A DNA stretch of 64,000 bases from Aplectana chamaeleonis (lineage: Eukaryota; Nematoda; Chromadorea; Rhabditida; Cosmocercidae). Shown one piece after another: positions 31,378-43,404 of the stretch; the stretch's first letter is position 1, and each line of letters begins with the position of its first letter. The notes under the pieces are model-generated. The model had not been told where the DNA came from and did no database searches. It saw only the letters and a list, made by a program, of their open reading frames with translations. Where the stretch lies: NCBI GenBank assembly GCA_029168955.1, contig JAPDOI010000416.1, positions 216,001 to 280,000 on the forward strand, given 5' to 3'. The translations under genes were made by a program, and so were the position numbers.

Positions 31378-32013
31378 TTTCTCTTCAGTCCAGTATACTA
31401 TTTAAGCTTTATTTCATCTGTTCTTAATGAGTTCTTTGAAAACATCACTGCTTATGCTTGAGTAAACAGATAACGAATAGAATGAACGAATTCTAATCGA
31501 CGAAGATCCAGCGGATGCGCCACGAATGCTTCCGCCTCAATCATCAAGAAAGTTTTCGTTGAAGTTTTCGAATGTTGCTCAAAAATAAAGTCATGTGAAC
31601 GGAAAACACAAATTCAGCATTCACTCACGCCGTTCAGTCAGTGTTGAACCCACCATAAAAACGTGAGTCATAATGCTTCACAAGAGAATCGGCTGTAAGC
31701 AGGAAATTATTGGTCATATCGATCGATCAAGCGTGCCAGGAATCCATGCTGGTCCCGCCTTGAACAGGGGTGCTATGGATCGGGGGCAGCCCGGAAAATT
31801 TCGACCGTTACTGGCTTGTCGCATTGGCTGCCGCGGGCGGTGGCTGCGGAGTGTTTTGCCAGCCGCGGCAAACGCGAGCTCGCCGCGGCGCCTGCTGCGG
31901 GAAGCGCGAGTCGATTGTAATCTTTAACCTTCAAGCGAGTTTGCGGGCAGCTGCCGATTTTTAGCTTCATTGCTAATCTTTGAGCTCAATTTTCAATGTA
32001 TGTAATTAATCGG
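31378..32013. other. Gene-free stretch with dispersed repeat
   Basis: 31710-31815 shares ATCGATCGATCA, GCGTGCCA and GATCGGGGGCAG with 36305-36385. The remainder has no recognised gene. Confidence 0.45.
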
Positions 32014-32199
32014 TGCTATGTGGGAAGGGGGGCACTGTGGCGCGATAGACATGGCCACGCCCATTTTACTGGGCCGCACTAAATTTGAGCACCTACCCGG
32101 GGTTTCCCTCCCCTGCCAATATCAGGAGAGTCATTGCGGCACGGAAAAATGGGCGTGGCCAAGTGCGATACAACAGTGACCCCCCCTCCCACATACAGG
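32014..32199. mobile_element. MITE with GGGGGGCACTG ends, short copy
   Basis: Relative of 18400-18780, inverted, without the internal foldback insertion. GGCCACGCCCATTTT and AATGGGCGTGGCC face each other. Directly followed by the CTATAAAACG MITE. Confidence 0.75.
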
Positions 32200-32342
32200 C
32201 TATAAAACGGCGAAATTCACTTGGTTCCTACGCGTGGTGGTGCGAGCGGAGGTTAGAGACAGTGAGAGAGCGTAGGGCAGACGGAGGCCGAGGCGACGCG
32301 GGCGCTGCTCGCGTCTCGACTGATGTGAATTACGTTTTATAG
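32200..32342. mobile_element. MITE with CTATAAAACG ends, uninterrupted copy
   Basis: 143 bp, ends CTATAAAACG...CGTTTTATAG, inner ends CGAAATTCAC / GTGAATTACG. The uninterrupted version of 23523-24001. Confidence 0.8.
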
Positions 32343-33497
32343 AGGGTAGCACCAATTAATCCTCTACTATATTCAACGTGTGTGTGTGTGTGTGTGTTTT
32401 TTTTTTTACAAAAACGCTAGTTCTCTGACCGTAAATGATGCAAACCACCATCAGTTTTGCGTACTATTTTCATTTTCGCTGTCGGTTACAAATGAACAGA
32501 TATTTACTATGAGGAGAGTCTGTGTCACACCCGTTTACGTCAGGGGAGTAAAAAATTGATAGAGACAGCTGAGGTGGTATTAAGTATCGAGGTGGCTCGG
32601 GCCAGAATTAGCGCAAACGCGCTAAGCGGAGGAGGGAGTGTGCGAAGAATGAGACATCGACATGCATAGTAGCCCGACGAATCAATGATAGCGCGCGCCA
32701 CCGTGACTCTTAATGCCGCCTCAGGCGAATAGTGGAAACAACAGTCTCAGAATCACATCTCACCAAAATGACGAAAAAAAAACGCCTCAGAATAACATCC
32801 GTGTCCTAATCGAAATCACACTCTGCGGGGTTGTCGACGACACCTCCGCGAAATTTTTCTGGCATGCCCCCGAATGCTCTCGCTCCGATCGCAGCTTTGC
32901 CACTATAGGCGTCACCAGAGATCAACTCGCGGCGTTGCTCGCAGCGACGAACAGAGGTGGGTGATGCTATATCGAACATTCGGCGACGAGGGAGACCGAC
33001 GCGGCTTGACTGGCGAGGAGGGGGCATCGCAGAGTGTTTTGACGCTACGACGGCCCTGCGTCACTGCCAGCGAGCGGCAACCGACGTGGGGACGATAATG
33101 TTCGGAAACATTTTTGCCGTCGCGTCAAGGCTGACGCTCGGCGACCAGTCGCCGTTCGCTGAAACTCTGCAGACCCCTTATGCCTAGGCCTTGACGCGGG
33201 AGCGTCTGGGCCACATGGTTTCCGTAAACTACATTCCACCACTACGGCCTTGTCCATTCGAAGGCAAAAACCACGTCGAGTAGAATTTCGGGTATTGCCG
33301 AAACCGCAGAATCGAACGACCGGTGAATCGTCTATTGTCCTTATCGGAACTGAATTCAGGTCTGCATCTGCGGACCAACGTTGTTGCGGCACGCTTCTCG
33401 ACGATAGCCACGATCAGAAGGCATCCGGAAAGAATATCGACTCCTAATTGTATACCCACCTCAAATTTATCCTATACGTCCGAGTTTGCATCTCTCA
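32343..33497. other. Gene-free stretch
   Basis: Holds a short TG repeat and T run (32381-32408) and, at 33211-33251, a 41-bp LINE-A scrap encoding HGFRKLHSTTTAL that is colinear with the RT. No gene recognised; several overlapping frames of 70-115 codons occur on both strands at 32800-33400 without recognisable domains. Confidence 0.5.
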
Positions 33498-33637
33498 TAG
33501 GGGAATGCCCGCAGCGTAACGAGGCAAGGAAGCACCTGGCGCGCCTCCGAGTTCTATCTCGGTTACGCTCACCTTGGGCGGCACGGCACCCAGTATGGGG
33601 TGTACTGCAGCCTTGCTCAAGTGGTCCTTCACGAATT

Positions 33638-34894
33638 ATATTATATATATATATTTATTACATGAACGGGGTCATGTCATCATAAGAAAAATAAATGAGA
33701 AAAAAAAGCATAAATTGGAATATACTCAGTAACAACCACTACATGACATCCACTATAGTCAACAGCCTCACGTCGGATTTAGGTAGCAGTCAACAGTGTT
33801 TTTGAATACCCGTAAGTTGTGAGAAACAGGCAATCTCTTGCTCAATTTTAAGAAATCTGAGCCCGCTCTAACAGAAAAAAAGTGTGACCGGCTCCTTAAC
33901 CTAGCTCTTGGAACTACGAGTTTCTGAGAACCTCCTCTGGTTATAGAGCTTCTCAAGGACCAAAAGTCGCTCAATTTAAGACCACAATTACCATGCATTA
34001 TTTTATGGAACATAAATCAAATTTCAGTCTCCTGTACGCCACTGAGCGCAAGTTGAAGATACGATTCCGTTCATGGGAAGGAGGAATCCGGTCATATGAA
34101 AAACCTTGCGTCCTTATCAACAGTTTTCTAGTAAAATTATTCTGGACACGCTCGAGCCTTGCTACGACCTGTTTCTTGTATGAACTGAAAATCACTGTTC
34201 CATATTCGAGCAGCGGCCTCACATATGTCCTGAATGCTCTGAGAAGCGCGGTACTGTTATTTGTGGAAAGAGCCCTGAATAAGTTGTATACAGCCCTCGT
34301 AGCTTTCCCCGCAATGCGTTCACAATGCACACCAAAACTGAGATCTCTGGTAACAAAAAAACCAAGATCTTGGATCTGTTCGACCTTCTCAATTTGTTCA
34401 CCTTCTATTGCATAATTGATTTCGTTGTTATTTGAACCAAGATGCAGGAGTTTGGTTTTCTCTTTAGATAGTGGTAGGCCCCAGTCATTAGCCCACTTAT
34501 GTACCGAATCAATCGTTTGTTGTAATGCACGAAAATCTTCAACGTTTAAGACTGGCTTATACAGCTTGAGATCATCGGCAAAGGAACAACATTTAACATT
34601 GTTAGAAGTAACGAGGGTGGGTAGTTCATAAGTGTAGATGTTAAAAAGAACCGGCGAAAGAACCCCACCTTGATGAACACCGCTAAATGCTTGCCTAGGG
34701 CTGGACAGGGTTGAATTAATTCGCACACTAAAAGAACGACCTGAGAGGAAAGATTGTATCCACGCGACTATTCTTGGATGAATACCGATGAGATTTAATT
34801 TGAGCACCAGTTTTTCATGGGAAACACGGTCGAAAGCTGTGGAGAAATCTAGGTAAACAACGTCTACCGGATGAATAACGTCTACCGGATGACC
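33638..34894 (-). mobile_element. CR1-like LINE, 5' truncated, inserted in A-5
   Basis: Minus-strand LINE fragment with RT C-terminal half, a 3' UTR of about 360 bp and a TA-rich tail next to 33638. The left LINE-A boundary (GACGAATT-like) continues at ATTGGGTATGC on the right, so it interrupts A-5 with at most a few bp duplicated. At its 5' end 18 bp (ACGTCTACCGGATGAATA) is repeated in tandem near 34860-34892. Confidence 0.8.
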
Positions 34895-34912
34895 ATTGGG
34901 TATGCTCCGCAC
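33998..34912 (-). pseudogene. CR1-like reverse transcriptase, C-terminal half
   Basis: 304-codon frame, mostly open. Blocks: VVYLDFSTAFDRVSHEKLVL, SGVHQGGVLSPVLFNIYTYE, CCSFADDLKLYKPV (catalytic FADD), LSKEKTKLLHLG, then RPLLEYGTVIFSSYKKQ. The N-terminal RT and endonuclease are missing, so it is a dead 5'-truncated copy. The first few codons at the annotated Met are junction sequence. It may derive from a young family, since the frame is intact. Confidence 0.85.
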
Positions 34913-35160
34913 GTAAAAGACGCAGACGATCCAGTTGGGAGTCTGTCCGTCTTTTTATATTGACTTTCTTGGGAGCATCCGCAAAAGGCTTTCTGATATA
35001 TATCTCTCTCACGGGATTCATGATCCTTCTTAATGGGTGGTCAGGCTGCTTGACAATTTTAATAACCAGTTGCTGCGCTTGGAGTTGGCATTGCTCCTTA
35101 ACTGGCAGAAATCGGGCTTCAGCATGAAGATGTTCCACTGGGGTGCTTTTAGCACACCCA

Positions 35161-35913
35161 CTCAGAAAAATGAAAACAAGTTACTTGTAACATAAAAGGC
35201 CGAAAACAAGTTACTTGTAACATATCTGAGCCGATGTATGTTACTTGCGACTTATCTCAGAACGTTTAAGTTACATGTAATATATCGGTGGGATACTGCG
35301 TACTCTGCGTTTCCGATATGTTATATGTAACTTAAATGACTTGAGATGAGTCGCAAGTATTTTAAATCAGCTTAGATATGTTACAAGTAAATTAATTTCA
35401 GTTTCGGAGAGGGTACTGCGTGCAGTGCGCCTCAGATATGTTGCATGTAACTTAAATGGCGCAATATAAGCCGCAAGTAACTTAAATCGACCAAGAAGAT
35501 ATTTCCAAGGCTGATGTACGACGCACTCGCGGGGTCAGCCACACGACTGGCGTTGCTGTTGATTCAATTACCCAAGTTTGAGGCACTTGACCCCATACCA
35601 GCAGGGAAGGCTCTGCACAGCTTTCTTTTGGCGTAGTTTGTGGCCTGGGACGCGCCCTCTGCGTCGCGTGTCGTCTGCTTCTCGTGGTGGCCACCCATAG
35701 TGAAAATTCAAATGTAAGTTACATGTAACATAAGTGTAACTTACATGTAATATAAATGTAAGTTACATGTAATATAAATGTATGTTACATGTAATATAAA
35801 TGTATGTTACATGTAATATAAATGTATGTTACATGTAATATAAATGTAAGTTACTTGAGACATTCAAGTAAGTTACATTTATATTACAAGTAACTTGTTT
35901 TGATTTTTCTGAG
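35161..35913. mobile_element. TTACATGTAA palindrome element, copy 1
   Basis: 753 bp with ends CTCAGAAAAATGAAAACAAG and its complement, flanked by CA on both sides (35159-35160, 35914-35915). The interior is mostly spaced GTTACATGTAAC-like palindromes joined by AATATAAATGTA or AACTTAAATGAC segments, plus a 22-bp tandem array at about 35711-35870 and a unique centre with CTTGACCCC. No ORF. Related copy at 38196-38863. Confidence 0.85.
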
Positions 35914-35981
35914 CAGTGGCAATCCGAAGAGCAGCATTTTGGACTCGCTGTATCTTTGTCCACGATGAATCCGATAGTATG

Positions 35982-36120
35982 GTCGGCATGGATCCTGAAG
36001 AGACTGCGTTCCCCATAGGAGGTTGGCGCAAACTCGGTGCACCTATGTTATAGCATATGGCACCGAGTTAGCGCCAACCTTCAACAGTGAACGCAAAGTC
36101 CCTTCCGGATCCACGCCGAC
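35982..36120. mobile_element. Small foldback MITE in A-5
   Basis: About 139 bp; GTCGGCATGGATCC and GGTTGGCGCAAACTCGGTGC return inverted at the right end. TATG is found next to both ends. LINE-A sequence resumes directly after it. Confidence 0.7.
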
Positions 36121-36300
36121 GTTATGTGCTGCCATACCAGAGCAACGTACTCCAACGCCGGCTGCAAGATTGCCCTGTACGTGGTCAAAATTGTCTCGTT
36201 GCTACTTCCCCACGACATTCCTCCCAGAGCTGGTAAGACGTTTAGCTTTGCTTTCACTGTAGCCTGCTTCTGCTCAGTATTTTTGTGGAACTTCAAGTTG

Positions 36301-36513
36301 TCGCACATATCGATCGATCAGGCGTGCCAAGAATCCATGTAGATCGGGGGCAGGCTGGGAAATTTCGTCCGTTGCTGGCTTGTAACGAAAACATGAAAAG
36401 AATGAAATATGGTTTTCTGCGCGGACGAAGCGTTTAAGGGCGCAAGGTCGACCGTGATGCCTTACCACGATACTATACAGTTGCTGTCACCTATACTATG
36501 AGTTTGAGAACTG
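36301..36513. repeat. Dispersed repeat pieces between LINE copies
   Basis: 36305-36385 resembles 31710-31815. 36390-36430 (GGTTTTCTGCGCG...GCGTTTAAG) resembles 17918-17947. Confidence 0.5.
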
Positions 36514-36660
36514 CTGCCGAGATGTCGTACGTTCGTGCCGTGGCAGTGTGGTGGAAAGAAGACCACCTCTGTGCAAACCGACGTCAATCCTTCCGCGGAG
36601 AGGGTTTTGTCATGGGAGAGGTGCTGGCTGGCCGCAGCTCTCCTGAAGATCCTACTACAA

Positions 36661-36690
36661 AGAGCCGCCGTCGAGAGGAACCCAGGACCC
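36661..36690 (+). other. 2A-like motif variant RAAVERNPGP (A-6)
   Basis: Gly of the family motif is Ala here. One T is missing from the slip-like run upstream (GGGTTTTG), which puts leader and 2A in a different relation. Followed by the PHD finger CATCDRDVTWNG...CFGCKRWVNFSC, whose His is replaced by Asn. Confidence 0.55.
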
Positions 36691-37082
36691 GCTCAGAAGA
36701 AGAAGTACCCATGTGCCACATGCGACAGAGATGTCACTTGGAATGGAACTAGCGTCCAATGTTTTGGATGCAAAAGGTGGGTGAACTTCTCTTGTCCGGG
36801 TCTCAGTTCTGTGAGGCTCCACGATTCTTCCTTTCGTTGTATTGTGTGCTCCGCCTCCAGTAACTCAAATTCCTCATCTATCAACCGCTGTCTATCTATT
36901 GTACACATCAATCTAAACGGCCTTCGCGACAAGCTTTCTGAATTATCTCTCTTTGCCCGTACTCATCACCCGGATGTTATCATGATTCAGGAAACCAAAC
37001 TCTCTCCCTCTGCTACCTTTCGAAATCCAAACATCCCGGGCTATACTTCTTCTTCTTCTTTGCAGCCACATTGAGGGTTTTG

Positions 37083-39396
37083 TCATAGGTTGAGAAACTG
37101 GGCGACCAGTAACGGATTCGTCCATAAGAGGTGTGCAGTATCATGGCCGAGGCAGCCACAGTTCGGGCAAACATCTGATTTGCTGCTGTCTATTTTGCTG
37201 ACGTAGGACATAAGCATGGTAGAATGACCACAGCGCAGCGATGCCAGGGTGCACCTGGCCCTTCTTCCGAGTTGAGCCTCGGATGCGCAGACTTGGGGCG
37301 GCACTACCCCCAATATGGGAATAATGACCGCCTTTTCCAGATGGCACCGTACGAACTGAGTATGCTCCTTGCGCAATAGACGGGGTCGTTCTTGCTGTGA
37401 GTCGTGCCATCTGTGCAGATTGACTTTGCTGGGAGCATCGGCGAATGGCTTTCTGATCTCTCTTTCTCTGACGGGGTTTAGCACTCTCCAAGAGGGGTGA
37501 TTTGGTTGTTTGACAATGTTGATGAAAAATTGTTGGACCTGGAGCTCACAGTGCTCCCTTACTGGTAATAAGCGGGTCTCAGCATGCAAGTGATCGACCG
37601 GGGAACTTCTTGCACATCCGGTGGCAATTCGAAGAGCTGCATTCTGTATGCGTTGCATCTTTGTCCAAGAGGATTCCGAAACTAGATGCTGCCAAACTGG
37701 TGCGCCGTATTCTAGTGCAGGCTGGAGAATCGCCTTATACGTTGTAATAATGGTTTCTTTGCTACTACCCCATGGAGTACCGCCCAGGGCTCTAAGCACG
37801 TTGAGCTTCGCTTTGACGGTAGCCTGCTTCCGTTCCGTGTTCTTATGGAACTTGAGCAATGGATCAGGCACGAGTCCGAGAAGTTTTGGGAAGCGGGCCG
37901 CAGGCAAACGATCTCCATTTCATACGACAAACGGATGTGCGCTGTGTTCAGATGGGTCCGTTGTGAGTACGGATACCGATGACTTTGACGCAGAAATCTT
38001 CAGCATTTTGCGGTCGAAGAAGCTTTTCATTGTGGTCAAGTACCGGTTAATCTTAGCGGCGGCCACATTTATGTCCCTATCACGACACAAGACAGTCATA
38101 TCATCAGCGTAAGCGACCACCTTGATATCTTGGGGAGGGGTGGGCATATCTTCGAGGTACAGACTGAAGAGAGCAGGCGACAATACGCCGCCCTGCTCAG
38201 AAAAATCAAAACAAGTTGTAATATAAATGTAACTTACTTGAATGTCTCAAGTAACTTACATTTATATTACATGTAACATACATTTATATTACATGTAACT
38301 TAAATTTATATTGCATGTAAGTTACACTTATGTTACATGTAACTTACATTCGAATTTTCACTATGGGTGGCCATCACGTGACGCAGACGACACGCGACAC
38401 AGAGGGCGTGTCCCAGACTACGCAACAAAATGCTGTGCACGGCCTTCCCTGCTGGTGGGGGGGGTCAAGTACCTCAAACTTGGGTAATTGAACCAACAGA
38501 AACGCCAGTCTTGAGCCTGACCCCGCAAGTGCGTCGTACATCCCCCGGGTAAATATCTCCTAGGCCGATTTAAGTTTTTTGCGACTTATATTGTGCCATT
38601 TAAGTTACATGTAACATATCGGAGGCGCACTTCACGCAGTGTCTTCTCAGAAATCGAAAACAAGTTCCTTGTAACATATCTAAGCTGATGTAAGTTACTT
38701 GCGACTTATCTCAAGTCATTTAAGTTACATGTAACATATCGGAGGCGCACCCCACGCAGTATCCCGCCGATATGTTACATGTAACTTAAATGACCTGAGA
38801 TAAGTCGCAAGTAACTTACATCGCTCAGATATGTTACAAGTAACTTGTTTTCATTTTTCTGAGTGTGGGACTCCAGCTGCAATCGGAATGCTGTTTGAGA
38901 CATGATTCTGGAACATCACTCTAGCCCGTCTTCCCTTAGTGAATGCAGCTATCCAGCGCTCTTGCCATGGCGGGGTTGATGGCTCCAGTAAGTTGTTTGA
39001 TAAGATGTCAAGATTCACTGTGTCGAAAGCCTTGGTGAGATTCAAGGCAACTGCTACAGTTCTCTGCGGCTTATAGGCGTTGAAACCATCAATTGCATAG
39101 CTAGTAATTTCTAACAAAGCTGTCGTGGTGGAATGCATTTTTCTGAATCCATGCTGAAACACCTGTCTCTCGTTATGCTCAGCCAGGTCCTTGACGATTA
39201 GCTTTTCAGCTACTTTAGCAAAAGAGGACAGCAAACTAATGGGACGATACCCCTTGACTGAAGCTTGGGGTTTGCCAGGCTTGGGCGGCGGCACGACGTT
39301 TGCTGTCTTCCAATTCTGCGGGATAGTACACGACCTGAACGAGGTGTTTATCACATCAGTGAGAAGCGGTAGTAGGTTAGTGGGTATCTTCTTCAA
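37083..39396 (-). pseudogene. LINE-A RT of A-7, interrupted
   Basis: 39396-38851: RT with KTANVVPPPKPGKPQ, QHGFRKMHSTTTALLEI, VALNLTKAFDTVNL (Asp-to-Asn as in A-1). 38183-37920: YADDMTVLCRD region after the inserted element. 37907-37083: thumb and connection (GGTPWGSSKETI, HLHAETRLLPVREH) and SDVCPNCGCLGHDTAHLL, where a deletion removes the end of the C-terminal finger. Confidence 0.85.
38196..38863. mobile_element. TTACATGTAA palindrome element, copy 2
   Basis: 668 bp, opposite orientation to copy 1, ends CTCAGAAAAATC / CATTTTTCTGAG, flanked by TG on both sides (38194-38195, 38864-38865). A second inner end (TTCTCAGAAATCGAAAACAA at about 38645) suggests a nested or tandem unit of about 220 bp. 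It contains a GGGGGGGG run near 38460. Confidence 0.85.
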
Positions 39397-39436
39397 GACA
39401 GCAGGACATATCCCATCAGGACCAATAGCTCTAGAG

Positions 39437-40463
39437 TTTATTTATTTATTTATATACACCCTTTCGGGTATGCCAACAACAAAGAAATTAAAAGCAAAAT
39501 CCAAGTGATGACAAAAACAAAAACAAAAAAAAAACGCAAAAAATCTATTAAGCACATGACATCGTTGAGTAAAACATCAGCAAAGAGCATCAATTTGCAG
39601 AGAGTGCAATTGGCAAGGTCTCAGCTAAGTGAAGCAGAACAGATCCGAGATCCGATCAGGAGGAAGTAGGTGAGAGGATTTCTCAAAACCCTCAAAGCTA
39701 GAAGTAACAGGTTAGATTCTGGAAGGAGTACCCAGAGTCAAGTATCACCGGCTACATATCAAGATAGGTGCATAACGATACGGCTTCCTTTGGAATTCGT
39801 GTAATTCATAGTACACCGCCTCAACACAGCGAATACCGGAGGCTATTCCCGGGTAGATGCAAGCACGCAACTGTACGAGGCCATTCCGGGGCGGGTTCTA
39901 AGGAACCTCTAAACTAAACACGCACCCCAGGCGATGGCTTGCAGGGAGCGTCTACAGATATGTGTTTAGTGCAGCACCACGTCGGAAAGTATTAGAATAA
40001 TTGGAAGCATCATTAACGAAAATGCAAGCCTACCCAAATAGTGACCGATTAGAATTCTGTTGGGCTCCTGTTTTCTGTCCAATAATCTAAGAATACAGGA
40101 AACTACTTAACTAGCTGATTGCTGAAAGAAAGCCTGGAAGCCTGGACAAAAAGTGCTCTGAGCGTGTTGATACCGAGTAAATTTTTCAATCACCTGCAAC
40201 TTCCACTTCATTAGCTTGAGACCAGAGACGCTTAAAGACTAACCGCAGCTCACACGTAAAGGAGGCGACCAAAGCAAAGTTTGAGGCATATTACGGTAAT
40301 TACGCTGCTCTTCGTCAGATCAAAGAAAATCGAGAATTTTTCCCTCTAGTGCACGAAGAGTTGTCTGGCAGAAACGGCTAGTTCTGGCATCTTGGTTGAC
40401 CATGGACTGACCATGTAGACCAACCAAAGTAGCACCAAATAGAGCATCTTTTGTCATTGGAAC
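39437..40463 (-). mobile_element. 1-kb insertion in A-7 with (TTTA)n end
   Basis: Separates two colinear parts of the A-7 RT. The left end is TTTATTTATTTATTTATA, the complement of a (TAAA)n LINE-type tail, so it is probably the 3' end of another LINE in minus orientation. No protein recognised. A similar end starts the 45741 insertion. Confidence 0.55.
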
Positions 40464-40591
40464 AATTCCGCATTTCCTTTATAAGCTTCTCAACTTGCGT
40501 CGTAGTAAACGCTTCGGCCGTGCTCATAAGCGCGAGGCGGCACAGCTCTCTTACAGTCACTCTATTCTGCGGACCTCGTGGGGCTATACTG

Positions 40592-43404
40592 CATATCATA
40601 ATCCTAGGTCATCTCAGGGAGGCGGAGTTTCTATTTATATTCTATCCTCTCTTCCCTCTCACATCATTCCAAACACTTCATTGGATGGCACTCTGGAGTA
40701 CATCCCCATCCATCTACCTCTAAAAACTCCAGGTTCTCTTTTCAATATATACAGTCCTCCCTCCACATCCTGTCCATCAACTTACAACCCTGTTCCACTT
40801 CTCAAGCAGCTGTATGACTGCTCTCTATCTCCCTCAATTGTCTTTGCGGGTGACTTCAATGCTCACACGTTCTGCTCGTCGCTTGACTCTGATGCGAGAG
40901 GAAATGCCGTCGACGAATGGACTGAGGAGTGCGAGCTGGTTACCCTAAACGATGACCAGCCCACTCGTCTCCCTGCCTACGGCCGATCTTCCAGCCCAGA
41001 CATCTCCCTTGTCTCTTCTAATCTCTCTAATGCCTGCTCTTGGTCTACATCCGCAACTCTTTCCAGTCTTTGTCAATATCGACCTCTCTAACTCTCTTGC
41101 TCCCTATACAGGTGTTCGTCATCGTTCTTATCTCAGTTTAGGCCTTGCAGACTGGAGCCTGTTCAGAGAGGTTGCACTCCGCCAAGAGGCCGAATATCCG
41201 TGGAATGGCAATTTACACCAGAAGGAGCGCCACCTCTTTGATGCCATCCGGAAGGCTATGAAAGCTGCGATCCTTGAAGGTCGTGTGACCTTCTTTCCCA
41301 ATGTCACCTGTGAGACACTGCAGAAGATAAGGACAAGGGACGCAAAGAGAGCTGTTGATCAGCTTACTACAGACATCGCCGAGGTGGATAATGAGATTAG
41401 GATGGACCTTGATAGGCACAAGAAGGAATCTTGGGAAAAGTTCCCTGAGAAGAGGAACTTCAGGAGTGATGCTGCAGCAACGTGAAAAGCTTTGAGAAGG
41501 ATCTCCGGAAAGTACACCTCCGCCAACAATTCCACGATTGAATTCGACGGCGGAGTCTTCAAGTCAGGGAAAGAGGCCGCAAATGCTCTTGGGAAGCTTT
41601 TTTTATCACAAGAACAAAAAGTGGGAAGCAGAATAGAATAACTGTACGGGAACTTTGTAAATTGCCACTCATGGCTGAAGATGAAAAGGTGAAGGTTATC
41701 AAGGAAATGAGTAACTCGAAGGCAGTAGGGCCAGATGGTTTGAGCCCAGCAGTTCTAAAGAGACTGCCAATTGAACTCCCACCCCTGCTCGCTGACGTCA
41801 TTAATACATCGTTTCGTACCTGTACATTACCTCAAGATTGGAAAGTAGCAAATGTCACCCCGTTGCCAAAGCCGAGTAAATCACCATCCACGGCAAAAGG
41901 TTACAGGCCAATCAGTCTTCTCTCACCTATTGCCAAAGTTGCGGAAAAATTGGCGGTGGAGGAGCTTGCCGAACATAATAGCAAACAAAAGCATCAACAC
42001 TGTTTCCGTAAGCTACATTCCACCACTACGGCCCTTCTGGAAATTGTGAGCTATGTTTTGGACGGCTTCAATGCCAATAAACCTCAGCGAACCGTAGGTG
42101 TGACCCTCGACCTTACGAAGGCTTTTGACACTGTAAACCTGGGCATATTGTCGGAGAGTCTGTTAAGGTCTACCATTCCGCCCTGGCAGAAGCGGTGGAT
42201 AACCGCCTTTACCAAAGGACGTCGGGCAAATGTGCTATTTCAAGGACACGTCTCCAATAGCATCCCCATTGCCGCCGGCGTACCACAAGGAGGAGCTCTA
42301 TCGCCTGCTTTTTTAGTCTATATATTGAAGATCTACTCGTTCCATCCCAAGGCATCAAGTTTGTTGCGTATGCGGATGATATCACTATTCTGTGCCGGGA
42401 TCGCGAAATTAATGTAGCCGCCAGTAAGATCAGTGACTACTTGATCGGGTTAAAATCTATTCTCGATAGCAAAACGCTCACGGTCTCTGCCGCTAAATCA
42501 TCCGTCACCGTCTTTTCCACTGATCCTGCCGAGCACAGAGCTCATCTCATGGTGAAATGGAACGAACGGACTCGTGTTGGATCCGTCGTTGAAGTTTCAT
42601 AAGAACACTGAGCAGAAGCAAGCTACAGTGAAAACAAGACTCAACGTCCTACGTGCTCTCGGCGGAACGTCCTGGGGGTGCAGTAAAGAAACGATCCTGA
42701 CCACGTACAAGGCCATCGTACAGCCCGCCCTGGAGTATGCTGCACCAGTCTGGCAGCATATCGTGTCGGACACATCCTGGTCCAAGCTGCAGCGCATCCA
42801 AAATGGAGCACTGCGAATCGCAACAGGCTGTTCTAAAAGCTCTCCAGTAGAGCACCTACACGCCGAAGCTCGCATCCTGCCAGTTAAGGACCATTGCCAA
42901 CTCCACGCACAACAGCTGTACATAAACATTCTGAAGCAGCCAAATCATCCGTCGCGAAGAGTATTAGACCCCGTGAGAGAGAGAGGTATAAGAAAGCCGT
43001 TTGCTGATGCTCCCACGAAAATCAATATACAGAGATGGACCAACGCACAACAATAACGCCTCCGTCTCTTACGTGCTGAGCATACCCAACTCGTCAAGGA
43101 TCACTTATGCAAGGCCGCCGTAAACTCTATTCTCGGAGTCGTGCCGCCTGAGGTCAGCGAAACCGAGATGGAACTCGGTAGGCTTGCCAGGTGCACCCTT
43201 GCCTCGTTGCGCTGCGGGCACTCCCTCATGTTTATGTCTTATTTACATAAGATCGATAGCAGCAGACCTGAAGAGTGCCAGGATTGTGGTAATAAAGGGC
43301 ATACTGCTGCGCAACTTTTCACCTGCCCGATGAGACCGACATCGTTAACGACAGTTGATCTGTGGACGAATCCGACGCTTGTGGCTCAGTTCCTTAATCT
43401 ATGA
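40592..43404 (+). pseudogene. LINE-A polyprotein of A-6, 3' part
   Basis: 40592-41091: endonuclease (SIVFAGDFNAHTFCSSLDSD), with the SDH part lost by a deletion near 41060. 40952-41485: end of endonuclease and linker. 41662-42417: RT (GPDGLSPAVLKRLP, VTLDLTKAFDTVNLG, GVPQGGALSPAF), then frame slip with FVAYADDITIL in another frame near 42365. 42574-43056: thumb. 43141-43404: C-terminal region CQDCGNKGHTAAQLFTCP, whose finger His is Gln. Confidence 0.85.

Larger units (their letters stand above)
33498..36300 (-). mobile_element. LINE-A copy A-5 fragment with three insertions
   Basis: LINE-A 3' region pieces in order: 33498-33637, 34895-35160, 35914-35981 and 36121-36300. They are interrupted by a CR1-like LINE (33638-34894), a TTACATGTAA element (35161-35913) and a foldback MITE (35982-36120). 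Coding traces include EHLHAEARFLPVKEQCQL (34815-35138) and KLNVLPALGGMSWGSSNETI (36081-36308). Confidence 0.85.
37048..40580 (-). mobile_element. LINE-A copy A-7, 5' truncated, inserted in A-6
   Basis: Minus-strand insertion with 10-bp duplication GGGCTATACT at 37038-37047 and 40581-40590. It begins (5') in the RT N-terminal region (GPQNRVTVRELCRL) and ends with the tail at 37048. It contains a TTACATGTAA element (38196-38863) and a 1-kb insertion (39437-40463). Confidence 0.9.

Noticed and set aside
32800..33400. Cluster of overlapping 70-115-codon frames on both strands
   Set aside because: GC-rich region gives chance frames; no motif or splice signal distinguishes one.
38850..39396. LINE-A RT frame with apparent start inside a MITE end
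   Set aside because: The first codons belong to the element at 38196-38863; only the part from about 38866 is LINE.
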